NCBI RefSeq assembly: GCF_043195195.1
Contig: NZ_JBAFWT010000028.1
Coordinates: forward strand, 9,521-73,520
Origin: NCEH01 sp043195195
GTDB lineage: Bacteria > Pseudomonadota > Alphaproteobacteria > Rhizobiales > Xanthobacteraceae
Direction: 5' to 3'
Length of the DNA stretch: 64,000 bases
Shown piece by piece: positions 24,531 through 32,074 of this stretch. Position 1 is the first letter of the stretch. The number at the start of each line of letters is the position of its first letter. The notes under the pieces were generated by a model. It had not been told where the DNA came from. It saw only the letters and a list, made by a program, of their open reading frames with translations, and did not search any database. Position numbers and translations under genes: made by a program.

Positions 24531-24734
24531 ATGGAGCAAAATCCGAAATCGGATGTGCTTGTTGGTGTGTCGGCAATCGCGGCTCACCTCGGCATGTCGG
24601 CACGCCAAGCGAAGCATCGGGTGCATCTGAATATGTTGCCGGTGTTTCGGATGGGTCGAACTGTCTGTGCCAGGAAAACCACCCTTAATGAGTGGATGGC
24701 TAAGCAGGAAGCTGAATCCACGAAGGTGGACTGA
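24531..24734 (+). CDS. Satellite excisionase/AlpA-like HTH protein
   Basis: Start at ATG 24531; an earlier in-frame start lacks a ribosome site. The 67-aa protein starts MEQNPKSDVLVGVSAIAAHL and has a MerR-like helix-turn-helix GVSAIAAHLGMSARQAKHRV with wing VFRMGRTVCARKTTLNEWMA. AlpA/Xis-type proteins govern excision or transcription in satellites such as P4. It overlaps the helicase start (ATGG/TGA), so both are co-translated. Role as Xis or as regulator cannot be separated here. Confidence 0.65.
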   Translation: MEQNPKSDVLVGVSAIAAHLGMSARQAKHRVHLNMLPVFRMGRTVCARKTTLNEWMAKQEAESTKVD

Positions 24735-26290
24735 TGGCTAAGGCCTCAGGGGGAAAACGCCCCCCACACCAAGCCATAGCGGAGATTGTCATGGGCGCGA
24801 GCGGAAGCACGCCGCCGACGGCGAAACCTGACGTTGCTGTTGCCGCCCATGTGGACGGCGCCAGTGTTTCGGCGCCGGGAGAAATCGGCCCCGAGCCTCG
24901 AAGCGGCGGCTTCGACGTGGAAGCGATGAACGGCGAGTTCTCATTGGTGTTGATGGGGAGTAAGTCGGTTGTGGTCCGGGTGCAAACCATCGGTCCTATA
25001 GAAGATCGTGTTCGCATCTTGGGCATAGACGCGTTTCGCATGTGGTTTCAGAACAGCTATACCGAGACGCGCGGGCCTGACGGCAAAACAAAAGGCATGA
25101 CGTGGGCGGCGCGGTGGCTGGCACACGGCCAGCGGCGCCAATTCGCTGGCATCGAATTCTTCCCGAACCCGGATGGTGCGGAGACCACGCCCAGCTATCT
25201 CAACCTGTGGCGCGGTTTCTCGGTTGTGCCGTCCGCCACGGAAGGAAGTTATTCGATCTTCCGCGACCATGTGCTCAACAATGTCTGTCAAGGTGACGAC
25301 GCACTGTTCCGGTGGGTATGGGCTTGGTTCGCCCATCTGTTGCAGCGTCCGCGCGAGCGCATCGGCACGGCCCTGGTATTGAGGGGAAAGAGGGGTAGCG
25401 GAAAGACCAAGGTGGGCGAGGTCATCGGCTCGCTAGTTGCCGCTCATTACTTCCTTGTGGATGATCCGCGCTATGTGACGGGCCAGTTCAACGCACACAT
25501 GGCGGCGTGCCTTCTTCTCCAGGCGGAGGAGGCTGTGTGGGCGGGCGACAAGGTCGCGGAAGGACGGTTGAAGGGCCTCATCACGTCGCGCTTCCAGATG
25601 ATCGAAGCGAAGGGGATAGACCCTATCCGGGTGGCAAATCACGTCCGCCTCATGATGACATCCAACGAAGACTGGGTTGTGCCCGCCGGTAAAGATGAGC
25701 GGAGATTCTGTGTGCTCGACGTAGATTCGCGATGCGCACAGAATTCGGGTTATTTCGCGGAGATGGAAGAGCAATTGGCGAGCGGTGGGCGAGAACGGCT
25801 TCTTCACGATCTTCTTTCGCTCGATGTGAACTCGGTCGATTTGCGGCGTATACCGAGGACGGGCGCGCTGCTTGAGCAAAAACTATTGTCTCTTGACTCG
25901 GTTGAAAGCTGGTGGCTTGAACGGCTTATGTCCGGAACGACGTTATCCGGTGGAGACACCTGGTTGTACGAGGTTCCGAGCTACAGCTTATTCGATGATT
26001 ACATAGCGACGGCCGACAAGGTGGGTGTGCGGCGCAAGCGGGAGATGATTGCGTTCGGAATGAAGCTCTTCAAGCTTGTTCCGAACCTCGCGAAGAGCCG
26101 ACCCTATATCGAGCGCGAGCGGGCTGTACCGAAGCGAGTATGGTGCTATAGAATGCCACCGCTTTCGCAGTGTCGAGAGGCATTCGTTGCTGAGGTCGGT
26201 CAAGAGATATCCTGGCCATATGATCCGGCTACAGAAGATGCCGATACTGATGTGCGAGAGAGCGAGTTTGATGGGGAAAGCGCGCTTTAG
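24734..26290 (+). CDS. Satellite SF3-type helicase, homolog of the prophage helicase
   Basis: The 518-aa protein matches the prophage protein at 15489-17003 along nearly its whole length. Walker A is GKRGSGKT (218-225), followed by YVTGQFNAHMAACLLLQAEE, MMTSNEDWVVPAGKDERRFC and GALLEQKLLSLDSVESWW. Divergence is highest in the first 50 and last 100 residues, the region likely to read origin DNA. It would start satellite replication at the iterons 26356-26487. No primase is encoded, so the helper primase (12944-14173) or host DnaG must serve. Synonymous differences are plentiful, so this is an old split and not a recent duplication. Confidence 0.88.
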   Translation: MAKASGGKRPPHQAIAEIVMGASGSTPPTAKPDVAVAAHVDGASVSAPGEIGPEPRSGGFDVEAMNGEFSLVLMGSKSVVVRVQTIGPIEDRVRILGIDAFRMWFQNSYTETRGPDGKTKGMTWAARWLAHGQRRQFAGIEFFPNPDGAETTPSYLNLWRGFSVVPSATEGSYSIFRDHVLNNVCQGDDALFRWVWAWFAHLLQRPRERIGTALVLRGKRGSGKTKVGEVIGSLVAAHYFLVDDPRYVTGQFNAHMAACLLLQAEEAVWAGDKVAEGRLKGLITSRFQMIEAKGIDPIRVANHVRLMMTSNEDWVVPAGKDERRFCVLDVDSRCAQNSGYFAEMEEQLASGGRERLLHDLLSLDVNSVDLRRIPRTGALLEQKLLSLDSVESWWLERLMSGTTLSGGDTWLYEVPSYSLFDDYIATADKVGVRRKREMIAFGMKLFKLVPNLAKSRPYIERERAVPKRVWCYRMPPLSQCREAFVAEVGQEISWPYDPATEDADTDVRESEFDGESAL

Positions 26291-26355
26291 TCCAATCTCA
26301 CATTGGACCAAGCGAGGTAGAGTGGACCCGTCAAACCTTTACCAGATCTAACCCC

Positions 26356-26487
26356 GTCCAATCTGTCCAATCTGTCTAAGCTTATCGCCTCGCGTGTGTG
26401 TGCGTGTGCGCGCGCGGCCGCACATTGAACGCACCGAGGTGAAGCGCTCTACCTTAATTCAGATTGGACAGATTAGACAGATTGGAC
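26356..26487. repeat. Satellite iteron array, candidate replication origin
   Basis: Two tandem copies of GTCCAATCT plus a partial (26356-26377) face three inverted copies (AGATTGGAC, AGATTAGAC, AGATTGGAC at 26461-26487). Single copies lie near 26290, 26302 and 26517. Between them is an alternating purine-pyrimidine tract (26391-26416). The layout and 9-bp period copy the prophage array, but the iteron differs at two bases (GTCCTACCT versus GTCCAATCT). Confidence 0.7.
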
Positions 26488-26580
26488 CGCACTAGAGAAC
26501 ATCAGCGGCGGATACGGTCCAACCCTTCATTGTCATCCTAGACAGATCGGACCGGCCAAGCCGACGCGTGAATCGGCAGG

Positions 26581-26674
26581 GCAGGGGGGGAGGGCAAAGC
26601 TCAAAACCCCTCCGCCACCGCACCGGCTGGGAAGTCGCGCGTATCGCGGCGCAAGTTACCGAAAACTTTTTTTG
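26581..26674. other. Candidate cos site carried by the satellite
   Basis: A G-run, AAAGCTC, ACCCCTCCGCC, CCGCACCGG, the 21-bp block 26633-26653 and CCGAAAACTTTTTTT occur in the same order and spacing as in 18690-18782 next to the helper terminase genes. The satellite has no HNH or terminase gene here, so the copy is best explained as a site recognised by the helper's packaging enzyme. Confidence 0.62.
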
Positions 26675-26727
26675 TATCAACTGGTTATGCGATATCCGGT
26701 CTGCCGCGACGGGTGCCGCATGCCCTG

Positions 26728-26759
26728 TTGAGCCGGGCATACGGCCCGGCACGGCTCAA
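26728..26759 (+). other. Palindromic hairpin upstream of the satellite 72-aa gene
   Basis: TTGAGCCG (26728-26735) pairs with CGGCTCAA (26752-26759), with an inner GCCGGGC/GCCCGGC stem and ATAC loop. A similar GCCCGGT/ACCGGGC hairpin followed by ACGGCTG stands before the antirepressor-like gene. It could be a 5'-UTR element or operator. Confidence 0.4.
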
Positions 26760-26794
26760 CCACACATACTCGACCTCAAAAGGAGTGCGTACCA

Positions 26795-27013
26795 ATGGCT
26801 GACGAAACTGTGGAAAAAATCCACCGCGCAATGGAAGCGGCAGTACATCTGCTTGACCTATCAAACATACCGCGTGACGCCATTTGCGATGGCTTCATAT
26901 CTTGGTCGATTGTGTGGGCACGAACGATCCTCGGCCCGGCCGCATTGGCTGTTCATCTACGCAAGATCGCCGATCAACTGGACGGTCAGGCCGAGGGCAC
27001 CGTTACGCATTGA
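26795..27013 (+). CDS. Satellite-specific small protein (72 aa)
   Basis: ATG 26795 follows AAAAGGAG (26778-26785), a strong ribosome site. The 72-aa product starts MADETVEKIHRAMEAAVHLL and is mainly helical (WSIVWARTILGPAALAVHLR, KIADQLDGQAEG). It lies between the cos copy and the protease gene. No counterpart is seen in the helper, so it is a candidate for a satellite-specific packaging or capsid factor, but nothing proves this. Confidence 0.55.
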   Translation: MADETVEKIHRAMEAAVHLLDLSNIPRDAICDGFISWSIVWARTILGPAALAVHLRKIADQLDGQAEGTVTH

Positions 27014-27181
27014 CTTGCAATCCTCCTGCGGCTCTGGCATCCTCCTGCTTGTCCGAATGAAGACGTCACCAGCAGGCTGGGGCGCGATCAACGGCCATCT
27101 TCAGGAACCGGCGGGATGCCGGGCCGCGAAGCTTAAAACGGCTCCTCATGGGCCGATGCTTTGACGTGCGAAGGCTGGCCA

Positions 27182-27847
27182 ATGGATACCACCAATAACA
27201 AGCGATATTCGCCCCCGCTCGAACTCAAATTCGATGCCACAGCAACCGCGTCCGGCAAGGTGAAGGGCTACGCCTCAACCTTTGGCGGCGTGCCTGACAG
27301 CCATGGTGACATCATCCAGGCTGGCGCCTTTGCTCGCACGATTGCAGAGCACCAGGCCGCAGGCTTCATGCCGATGATGCTTTGGGCTCACGATCAATCA
27401 CGCGTCGTGGGTCGCTGGCTCACCATGAAGGAAGACAGCTACGGGCTTGCGGTCGAGGGTGTTTTTAACCTTCAGACGCAAGAGGGCTCGAACGCCCATG
27501 CGCACGTGAAAGCCGGCGACGTTACCGGCATGTCCATCGGCTATCTCATCGCCCCGAATGGCAAGCAGTTTGGCCCGCAGGGCACCACCATCCTCACCGA
27601 TCTCGACTTGGTGGAGATTTCGGTGGTGGGCCTGCCCGCTAACCGCCGCGCGAGAATCACCCTCGATAGCAAGCGAGACCTTGTGGATCTTCTCCACAAG
27701 CACGGCTTGCCGAAGGTCGCGGCGGAGCGGCTCGCGAATGGCGGTTGGCCAGCCCTACAGGCCGAGCCCTCCGAAGACACCAGCACCAACGTGAAGGAAG
27801 CTGCGGCCCGCATCGTGCGGCTCGCTCAATCTATGAGGCAGAAATGA
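27182..27847 (+). CDS. Satellite prohead protease (HK97/U35 family)
   Basis: ATG 27182 is taken over an upstream TTG because GAAGG lies at 27170-27174. The 221-aa protein starts MDTTNNKRYSPPLELKFDAT and has GYASTFGGVPDSHGDIIQAG, His70 in MMLWAHDQSRVVGRW and Ser118 in VTGMSIGYLIA. It shares the fold and catalytic pair with the helper protease but little else. Its stop overlaps the satellite capsid start (ATGA), so the two form a matched maturation unit. Confidence 0.92.
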   Translation: MDTTNNKRYSPPLELKFDATATASGKVKGYASTFGGVPDSHGDIIQAGAFARTIAEHQAAGFMPMMLWAHDQSRVVGRWLTMKEDSYGLAVEGVFNLQTQEGSNAHAHVKAGDVTGMSIGYLIAPNGKQFGPQGTTILTDLDLVEISVVGLPANRRARITLDSKRDLVDLLHKHGLPKVAAERLANGGWPALQAEPSEDTSTNVKEAAARIVRLAQSMRQK

Positions 27848-29046
27848 CCCAGCACATGACCCCCGGCATCCGCGCCGCGCTACTCGCCGGTGCCCACTTG
27901 ATGCAGAAAGACGACTCGCTGTCGCCTCTCGTGAAGGCCATCGAGGACAACAACAAGGCCATCGATGGTCGCCTGAAGCCGCTGGAAAGCAAGGCGCAGA
28001 AGGATGGCCTGACGCTCGCCGCTGTGTCCGAACAGCTCGCGGATATCGAACAGAAGATGGCCCAGGCGTTTCGCGGCGGCGGCCCGGCCGAGGCCCAGAC
28101 GTGGGGCGCGCAGTTCACCGAAGCAGCAGATGTGAAGGCGTTTGCCGCTGAGACCCACAGCCGGCCCGGCCGGGTGCGCATCCAGATGAAAACGACCATC
28201 ACGTCTGGCACCGGCTCCGGTGGCGCCCTGGTTGTTCCGCAGCGCGATGGCGTCTCACTCTTGCCGAAGCGCAGGCTGACCATCCGTAATTTCTTCACGC
28301 CCGTGCGCGTCACCAGCGGCAGCGTTGAATATCCGCGGGAGACCTCCTTCACGAACAGCGCCGCTCCGGTGGCTGAGGGCGCGGCAAAGTCGGAAAGCGC
28401 GTGGGCCTTTGAACTGGTCACCGCTCCCATCAAGACGATTGCTCATTGGCTGCCCGCATCTCGTCAGATCCTCGACGATGCGCCGCAGCTCGCCGGGCTG
28501 ATCGATACGCAGTTGCGCTATGGGCTGGCTTTGAAGGAGGAATCCCAGTTGCTCTATGGGGACGGCACGGGCCAGAACCTGCTGGGCATGATCCCTCAGG
28601 CGACCGCGTTCGCTCCGGTAATCGACATCACGGCCCCGACGATGATCGATACCATCGGCTTGGCCATCCTTCAGAACGCGTTGGCGGACCTGCCAGCGGA
28701 CGGAATCGTCATGCATCCGGCCGACTGGATGCGCATCCGGATGATCAAGGACGGCGACGGAAATTACATCTTGGGCGCGCCAGGCGTGATGGTCGAGCCG
28801 GCGCTGTTCGGACTGCCGGTGGTTCCGACCCCGGCGATCTCTATCGACAGCTTCTTGGTGGGCAATTTCGAAGCCGCCGCCACGCTGTATGACCGGTGGG
28901 AGGCGCGCGTGGAAGTGGGCACCGAGCATGCTGACTTTTTCGTTCGGAACCTGGTGGCCGTGCTCGCCGAAGAGCGCATCGGCTTCGCCGTCAAGCAGGC
29001 CAAGGCGTTGACCTATGGCAGCTTCGGCAACGTGGGAGCGGGGTAG
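27844..29046 (+). CDS. Satellite major capsid protein (HK97 fold)
   Basis: Start at ATG 27844, coupled to the protease. The 400-aa product has a coiled scaffold segment (AQKDGLTLAAVSEQLADIEQ), then RVRIQMKTTITSGTGSGGAL, SVEYPRETSFTNSAAPVAEG, DDAPQLAGLIDTQLRYGLAL and LYGDGTGQNLLGMIPQATAF. The C terminus NLVAVLAEERIGFAVKQAKA is intact. It is clearly homologous to the interrupted helper capsid but diverged throughout. It would be the only full-length HK97-type capsid made while the satellite is integrated, and may give a shell of different size. That size effect is an inference. Confidence 0.93.
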   Translation: MTQHMTPGIRAALLAGAHLMQKDDSLSPLVKAIEDNNKAIDGRLKPLESKAQKDGLTLAAVSEQLADIEQKMAQAFRGGGPAEAQTWGAQFTEAADVKAFAAETHSRPGRVRIQMKTTITSGTGSGGALVVPQRDGVSLLPKRRLTIRNFFTPVRVTSGSVEYPRETSFTNSAAPVAEGAAKSESAWAFELVTAPIKTIAHWLPASRQILDDAPQLAGLIDTQLRYGLALKEESQLLYGDGTGQNLLGMIPQATAFAPVIDITAPTMIDTIGLAILQNALADLPADGIVMHPADWMRIRMIKDGDGNYILGAPGVMVEPALFGLPVVPTPAISIDSFLVGNFEAAATLYDRWEARVEVGTEHADFFVRNLVAVLAEERIGFAVKQAKALTYGSFGNVGAG

Positions 29047-29068
29047 TTTCGCAGTCGAATGATCCTGA

Positions 29069-29099
29069 AGCCGGGCGGCACAAACCGCCCGGCTTTTTT
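29069..29099 (+). terminator. Terminator after the satellite capsid gene
   Basis: GCCGGGCGG pairs with CCGCCCGGC around CACAAA, followed by six T. It separates the head genes from the tail-length genes of the satellite. Confidence 0.85.
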
Positions 29100-29131
29100 G
29101 TCAGAGGCAATAAAATTCACAGGTGAACGTC

Positions 29132-29542
29132 ATGACGCAGAAGTCCGATCACGTAACCGCATTCATCGGGGGAAAGCAGTGTGTGGTGTGCTTGCGCCGG
29201 GAAGTCATTGAGAGCCTTGAATGCGCACTCAATGATTCCGCCTACGCTGTATTCCGGCGTTTCGGCAGGGGGCATTGGACCGTCAATGAGGTGCGGACCA
29301 TTCTTAACTTCGCATTGCTCGAAGATGGCCAAGTCAGCCATCTGAAAAAGATGATCGCATTCGGCTTCGCGAACGTGCCCGTCGCACGCCATCCCCTGGT
29401 GGATCACGTGCTTGAGACCAATCCACAAGCCCCCTATGCCGTGCTCGCGCTACGCTGCCTTGAGGCGGCGCTGTTCGGCATATCCCCGGAATTCGCTGTG
29501 TTCGATGAACGCGACGACGATGCCGCTGCGTCGGCAGCCTGA
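29132..29542 (+). CDS. Satellite tail-assembly chaperone-like protein (GTA gp11 type)
   Basis: ATG 29132 with AGGTG at 29121-29125 is preferred over GTG 29123. The 136-aa protein follows the pattern of the helper protein at 37205: GGKQCVVCLRREVIESLECA, HWTVNEVRTILNFALLEDG and APYAVLALRCLEAALFGI line up with DGTHTFRLPIDQLLELQHLC, KWRVQDLREIVRLGLIGGG and PLALEILGMALIG. Such proteins bind tape measure protein and chaperone tail-tube assembly. It directly precedes the satellite tape measure gene. Homology is by eye and moderate. Confidence 0.6.
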   Translation: MTQKSDHVTAFIGGKQCVVCLRREVIESLECALNDSAYAVFRRFGRGHWTVNEVRTILNFALLEDGQVSHLKKMIAFGFANVPVARHPLVDHVLETNPQAPYAVLALRCLEAALFGISPEFAVFDERDDDAAASAA

Positions 29543-29554
29543 GGAGGCGCGCCC

Positions 29555-31693
29555 ATGGCCACCGATCTGGAACGCATGGTTGTTTCGCTCGAGGCAAACA
29601 CCAAGAAATTTGAGAACGCTCTTGCTCGCGCCACCGCGAACAGCGACCGGTCTTTCAATCGCATGTCGCAATCGTCGGCGCGGGCTGGAAAGCAGATAGA
29701 AAAAAACCTCACCGACTCCACGGCCAGGGCAGCGGCGGCGATGGGGAATGCGGGGGCTGGACTGTTCACCCGCAGCCTTGCCGCAGTCGGCGCCGCATTG
29801 GGGACGCGCGAGATCATCCAGTACGCGGACTCATGGACGCGAGCGACGAACGCGCTGAAGGTGGCCGGCCTTTCAGGTGCTGATCTGGGCACTGTCATGG
29901 GCCAACTCTTCGATGCGGCACAGCGGCAGGGCGCGCCGATCGAGGCGCTGACCACGCTCTATGGGCGCGCCGCGCAGTCGGCGAAAGAGCTTGGCGCCAC
30001 ACAGCAGGATCTAGTTCAGTTTTCCGAAGACGTGGCCGTAGCGCTCCGCGTCGCCGGCACATCGCCCAGCGAGGCCACGGGTGCGCTGCTGCAGCTTTCG
30101 CAGCTTCTCGGCAGCTCCAGGGTTCAGGCGGAGGAGTTCAATTCCGTCAACGAGGGGGCCCGGCCGATCCTGCAGGCGGTGGCGAACGGGATCGAGGAAG
30201 CCGGCGGCAGCGTCTCGAAATTGAAGGCGCTGGTCGCGGACGGGAAGATTTCCAACGTCGCCTTCTTCAAGGGCTTCCAGGCCGGCGCAGAGGGGCTGCG
30301 AGAGCAAGCCGGGGCCGCTACGGAGACGATTGCCCAGGGTTTCACGCGTGTGTCCAACGCCGCAACGAAAGCCGTGGGCGAGCTCGACAAGACATCTGGC
30401 GCATCGGCAAATGCCGTCCAGAACATGAAAGGGGTAGCGACCGCAATCGAGGCGATCCCGACCGCAGTGGATGCCGCCGTCACCAAGCTCGGTATGCTCC
30501 AGCAATGGCTTACCAATGTCGGCAATTCGTCCTTCTGGAACAAGATCGGCCCCTTGCTCGGCGTGGACTTCTCCGCAGCCGAGGCGGCGCGCAACGGCTT
30601 GTCCCCTGCGCCGCGCGATCAGGGAATTGCGGCTCTGAAAGGTGGCCAAGGGACCGCGCTCGGCGCCGGCTTCGATGTGTCGGACCTTGCCAGCAGCGGC
30701 AAGAAGCCGGCCGCGAAGACAATCAAGGCCGCTGATTATCCAGTGATCGGTGGGAAGGAGAAGAAGGGCGCGGCCGAGAAGGTGAGCGACTTTGACCGCG
30801 AGGTTGCGGCGGTGAGCAAACACACCGAGGCGCTGCGGCTGGAAGCGGAGATGGTCGGTAAGGGCACATATGAGACCGCCAAGGCGCGGGCGGCGCTGAG
30901 CCTTTTCACTGCGGCAAGGCAGGAGGGAATTGAAATCACGCCCGCGATCCGCGAGCAGATCGAGCAGGAGGCTGATGCCTATGGGCGCGCGTCCGTGGAA
31001 TTTGAACGCCTCACGGAAAAGCAACAGCAATTGAATCAGCTCCAACAGGAATTTGGGAACATTGCCGGCGGCAGCATCTCGGGTCTCATCGACGGCACAC
31101 AGACGTTTGCCGATGCCCTCACGAATGCCACCAAGCGCATGTCGGACCTGGTGCTTCAGGCCGCCTTGCTGGGGGACGGCCCCCTCGGCGGGCTCTTCGG
31201 AAGCGCCGCCTCCGGCGGGAAGGCTGGCGGCATCATCGGCCTGCTTTCCGGGGCGCTGGGGGGCGCTGGGGGCACGGTTGGTGCGACGGCTGGTGCCACG
31301 TTCGGATTTGCCGGCGGCGGGCTGGTGCGCGGCCCTGGAACGGGCAGGTCTGACGACATCCCCGCTCGCCTTTCGAACGGCGAATATGTCGTGAACGCCC
31401 GCGATGCGCGGCGCAACCGTGGGCTCTTGGACCGGATCAATTCGGGGCAGGTGCAGCGCATGGCGGACGGCGGATCGGTTGGACGGATCATCACAGCGAA
31501 CACCGCCATTGCGCCGCGCCCCGTCGCAGGAGTCACGTTCGCTCCGTCCACCACCATCGACGCGCGCGGCTCGACCATGTCGCGTGAGGAAATGGCTTCC
31601 ATCCTGGCGCAGTCGCAGCGGGAAACGTTGAGACAAGTGCCGGGCCTTGTGGAAAGAGCGCGCGGGCGGCAAATCTCCAGCAACCGCACCTGA
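29555..31693 (+). CDS. Satellite tape measure protein
   Basis: AGGAGG at 29542-29547 precedes ATG 29555. The 712-aa protein starts MATDLERMVVSLEANTKKFE, parallel to the helper's MATDVERLVVSMEAQFTKYE, and ends TFAPSTTIDARGSTMSREEM then GRQISSNRT, nearly the same as the helper C terminus. Between these lies a long helical rod with a hydrophobic GSISGLIDGTQTF and glycine-rich GGAGGTVGATAGATFGFAGG. It is shorter than the helper protein (752 aa). Tape measure length sets tail length, so the satellite could specify a slightly shorter tail docked to the same helper tip. Confidence 0.9.
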   Translation: MATDLERMVVSLEANTKKFENALARATANSDRSFNRMSQSSARAGKQIEKNLTDSTARAAAAMGNAGAGLFTRSLAAVGAALGTREIIQYADSWTRATNALKVAGLSGADLGTVMGQLFDAAQRQGAPIEALTTLYGRAAQSAKELGATQQDLVQFSEDVAVALRVAGTSPSEATGALLQLSQLLGSSRVQAEEFNSVNEGARPILQAVANGIEEAGGSVSKLKALVADGKISNVAFFKGFQAGAEGLREQAGAATETIAQGFTRVSNAATKAVGELDKTSGASANAVQNMKGVATAIEAIPTAVDAAVTKLGMLQQWLTNVGNSSFWNKIGPLLGVDFSAAEAARNGLSPAPRDQGIAALKGGQGTALGAGFDVSDLASSGKKPAAKTIKAADYPVIGGKEKKGAAEKVSDFDREVAAVSKHTEALRLEAEMVGKGTYETAKARAALSLFTAARQEGIEITPAIREQIEQEADAYGRASVEFERLTEKQQQLNQLQQEFGNIAGGSISGLIDGTQTFADALTNATKRMSDLVLQAALLGDGPLGGLFGSAASGGKAGGIIGLLSGALGGAGGTVGATAGATFGFAGGGLVRGPGTGRSDDIPARLSNGEYVVNARDARRNRGLLDRINSGQVQRMADGGSVGRIITANTAIAPRPVAGVTFAPSTTIDARGSTMSREEMASILAQSQRETLRQVPGLVERARGRQISSNRT

Positions 31694-31714
31694 TGCAGGC
31701 CAACACCTTCCCGC
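31694..31714 (+). other. Scar of the helper minor-tail gene start
   Basis: After the tape measure stop the satellite reads GCAGGCCAACACCTTCCCGC, matching helper CATGGCCATCACCTTCCCGC (40420-40439) with a few changes; the start ATG is lost. This is the remnant of the next tail gene, showing the satellite took its tape measure from a phage with this gene order. Confidence 0.6.
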
Positions 31715-31819
31715 CAGCCTCTTCGCCTCTTTGGTCAGGCGAACGCACGCGCGCGGTCCTCCCTTGCGGGAAGGCGCGAAGCGGTGCAAACATGGGTGTT
31801 GGGTGTGGAAACCCGGATC

Positions 31820-32074
31820 AGCGATAGGCAGGCAACCGGTTGGCGCCGGAAAGCTGCCGAATGCGTGAGAGCCTTGGCGGGCTCAATAACGCGGTGGTGC
31901 GTCTCTTGGCGGAGGCGCGCCGAACCTGGCCACTATGGCCGGGGGCGGTGCGCCATGTCCAGAGCGAAAGCTTAAAAGCACGCCGACCTGTCTCGCTGGC
32001 AGGTTTCCACCCCCCGGCTGCCCGGTCTGACACCGGGCACGGCTGTGGAAGGCCGTAACCAGCGAGTGAACCCC
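31820..32074 (+). ncRNA. Candidate structured leader RNA upstream of the antirepressor-like gene
   Basis: The 380-bp gap before ATG 32075 contains no convincing gene. Its last part folds strongly: CCTG/CAGG (31987-32003), then TTCCAC (32005-32010) paired with GTGGAA (32045-32050) enclosing GCCCGGT/ACCGGGC (32020-32038). The upstream 31820-31960 part has GTGTGGAAACCCGG and AACCGGTTGGCGCCGG palindromes. A cis-acting or stable RNA is possible; no Rfam family is assigned. Confidence 0.35.

Noticed and set aside
15489..26290. Duplicate helicase, protease, capsid and tape measure genes as an assembly error or chimaera of two prophages
   Set aside because: The copies are diverged at many positions, and the second set is enclosed by att cores with its own integrase while the split capsid halves join exactly; that is not expected from misassembly.
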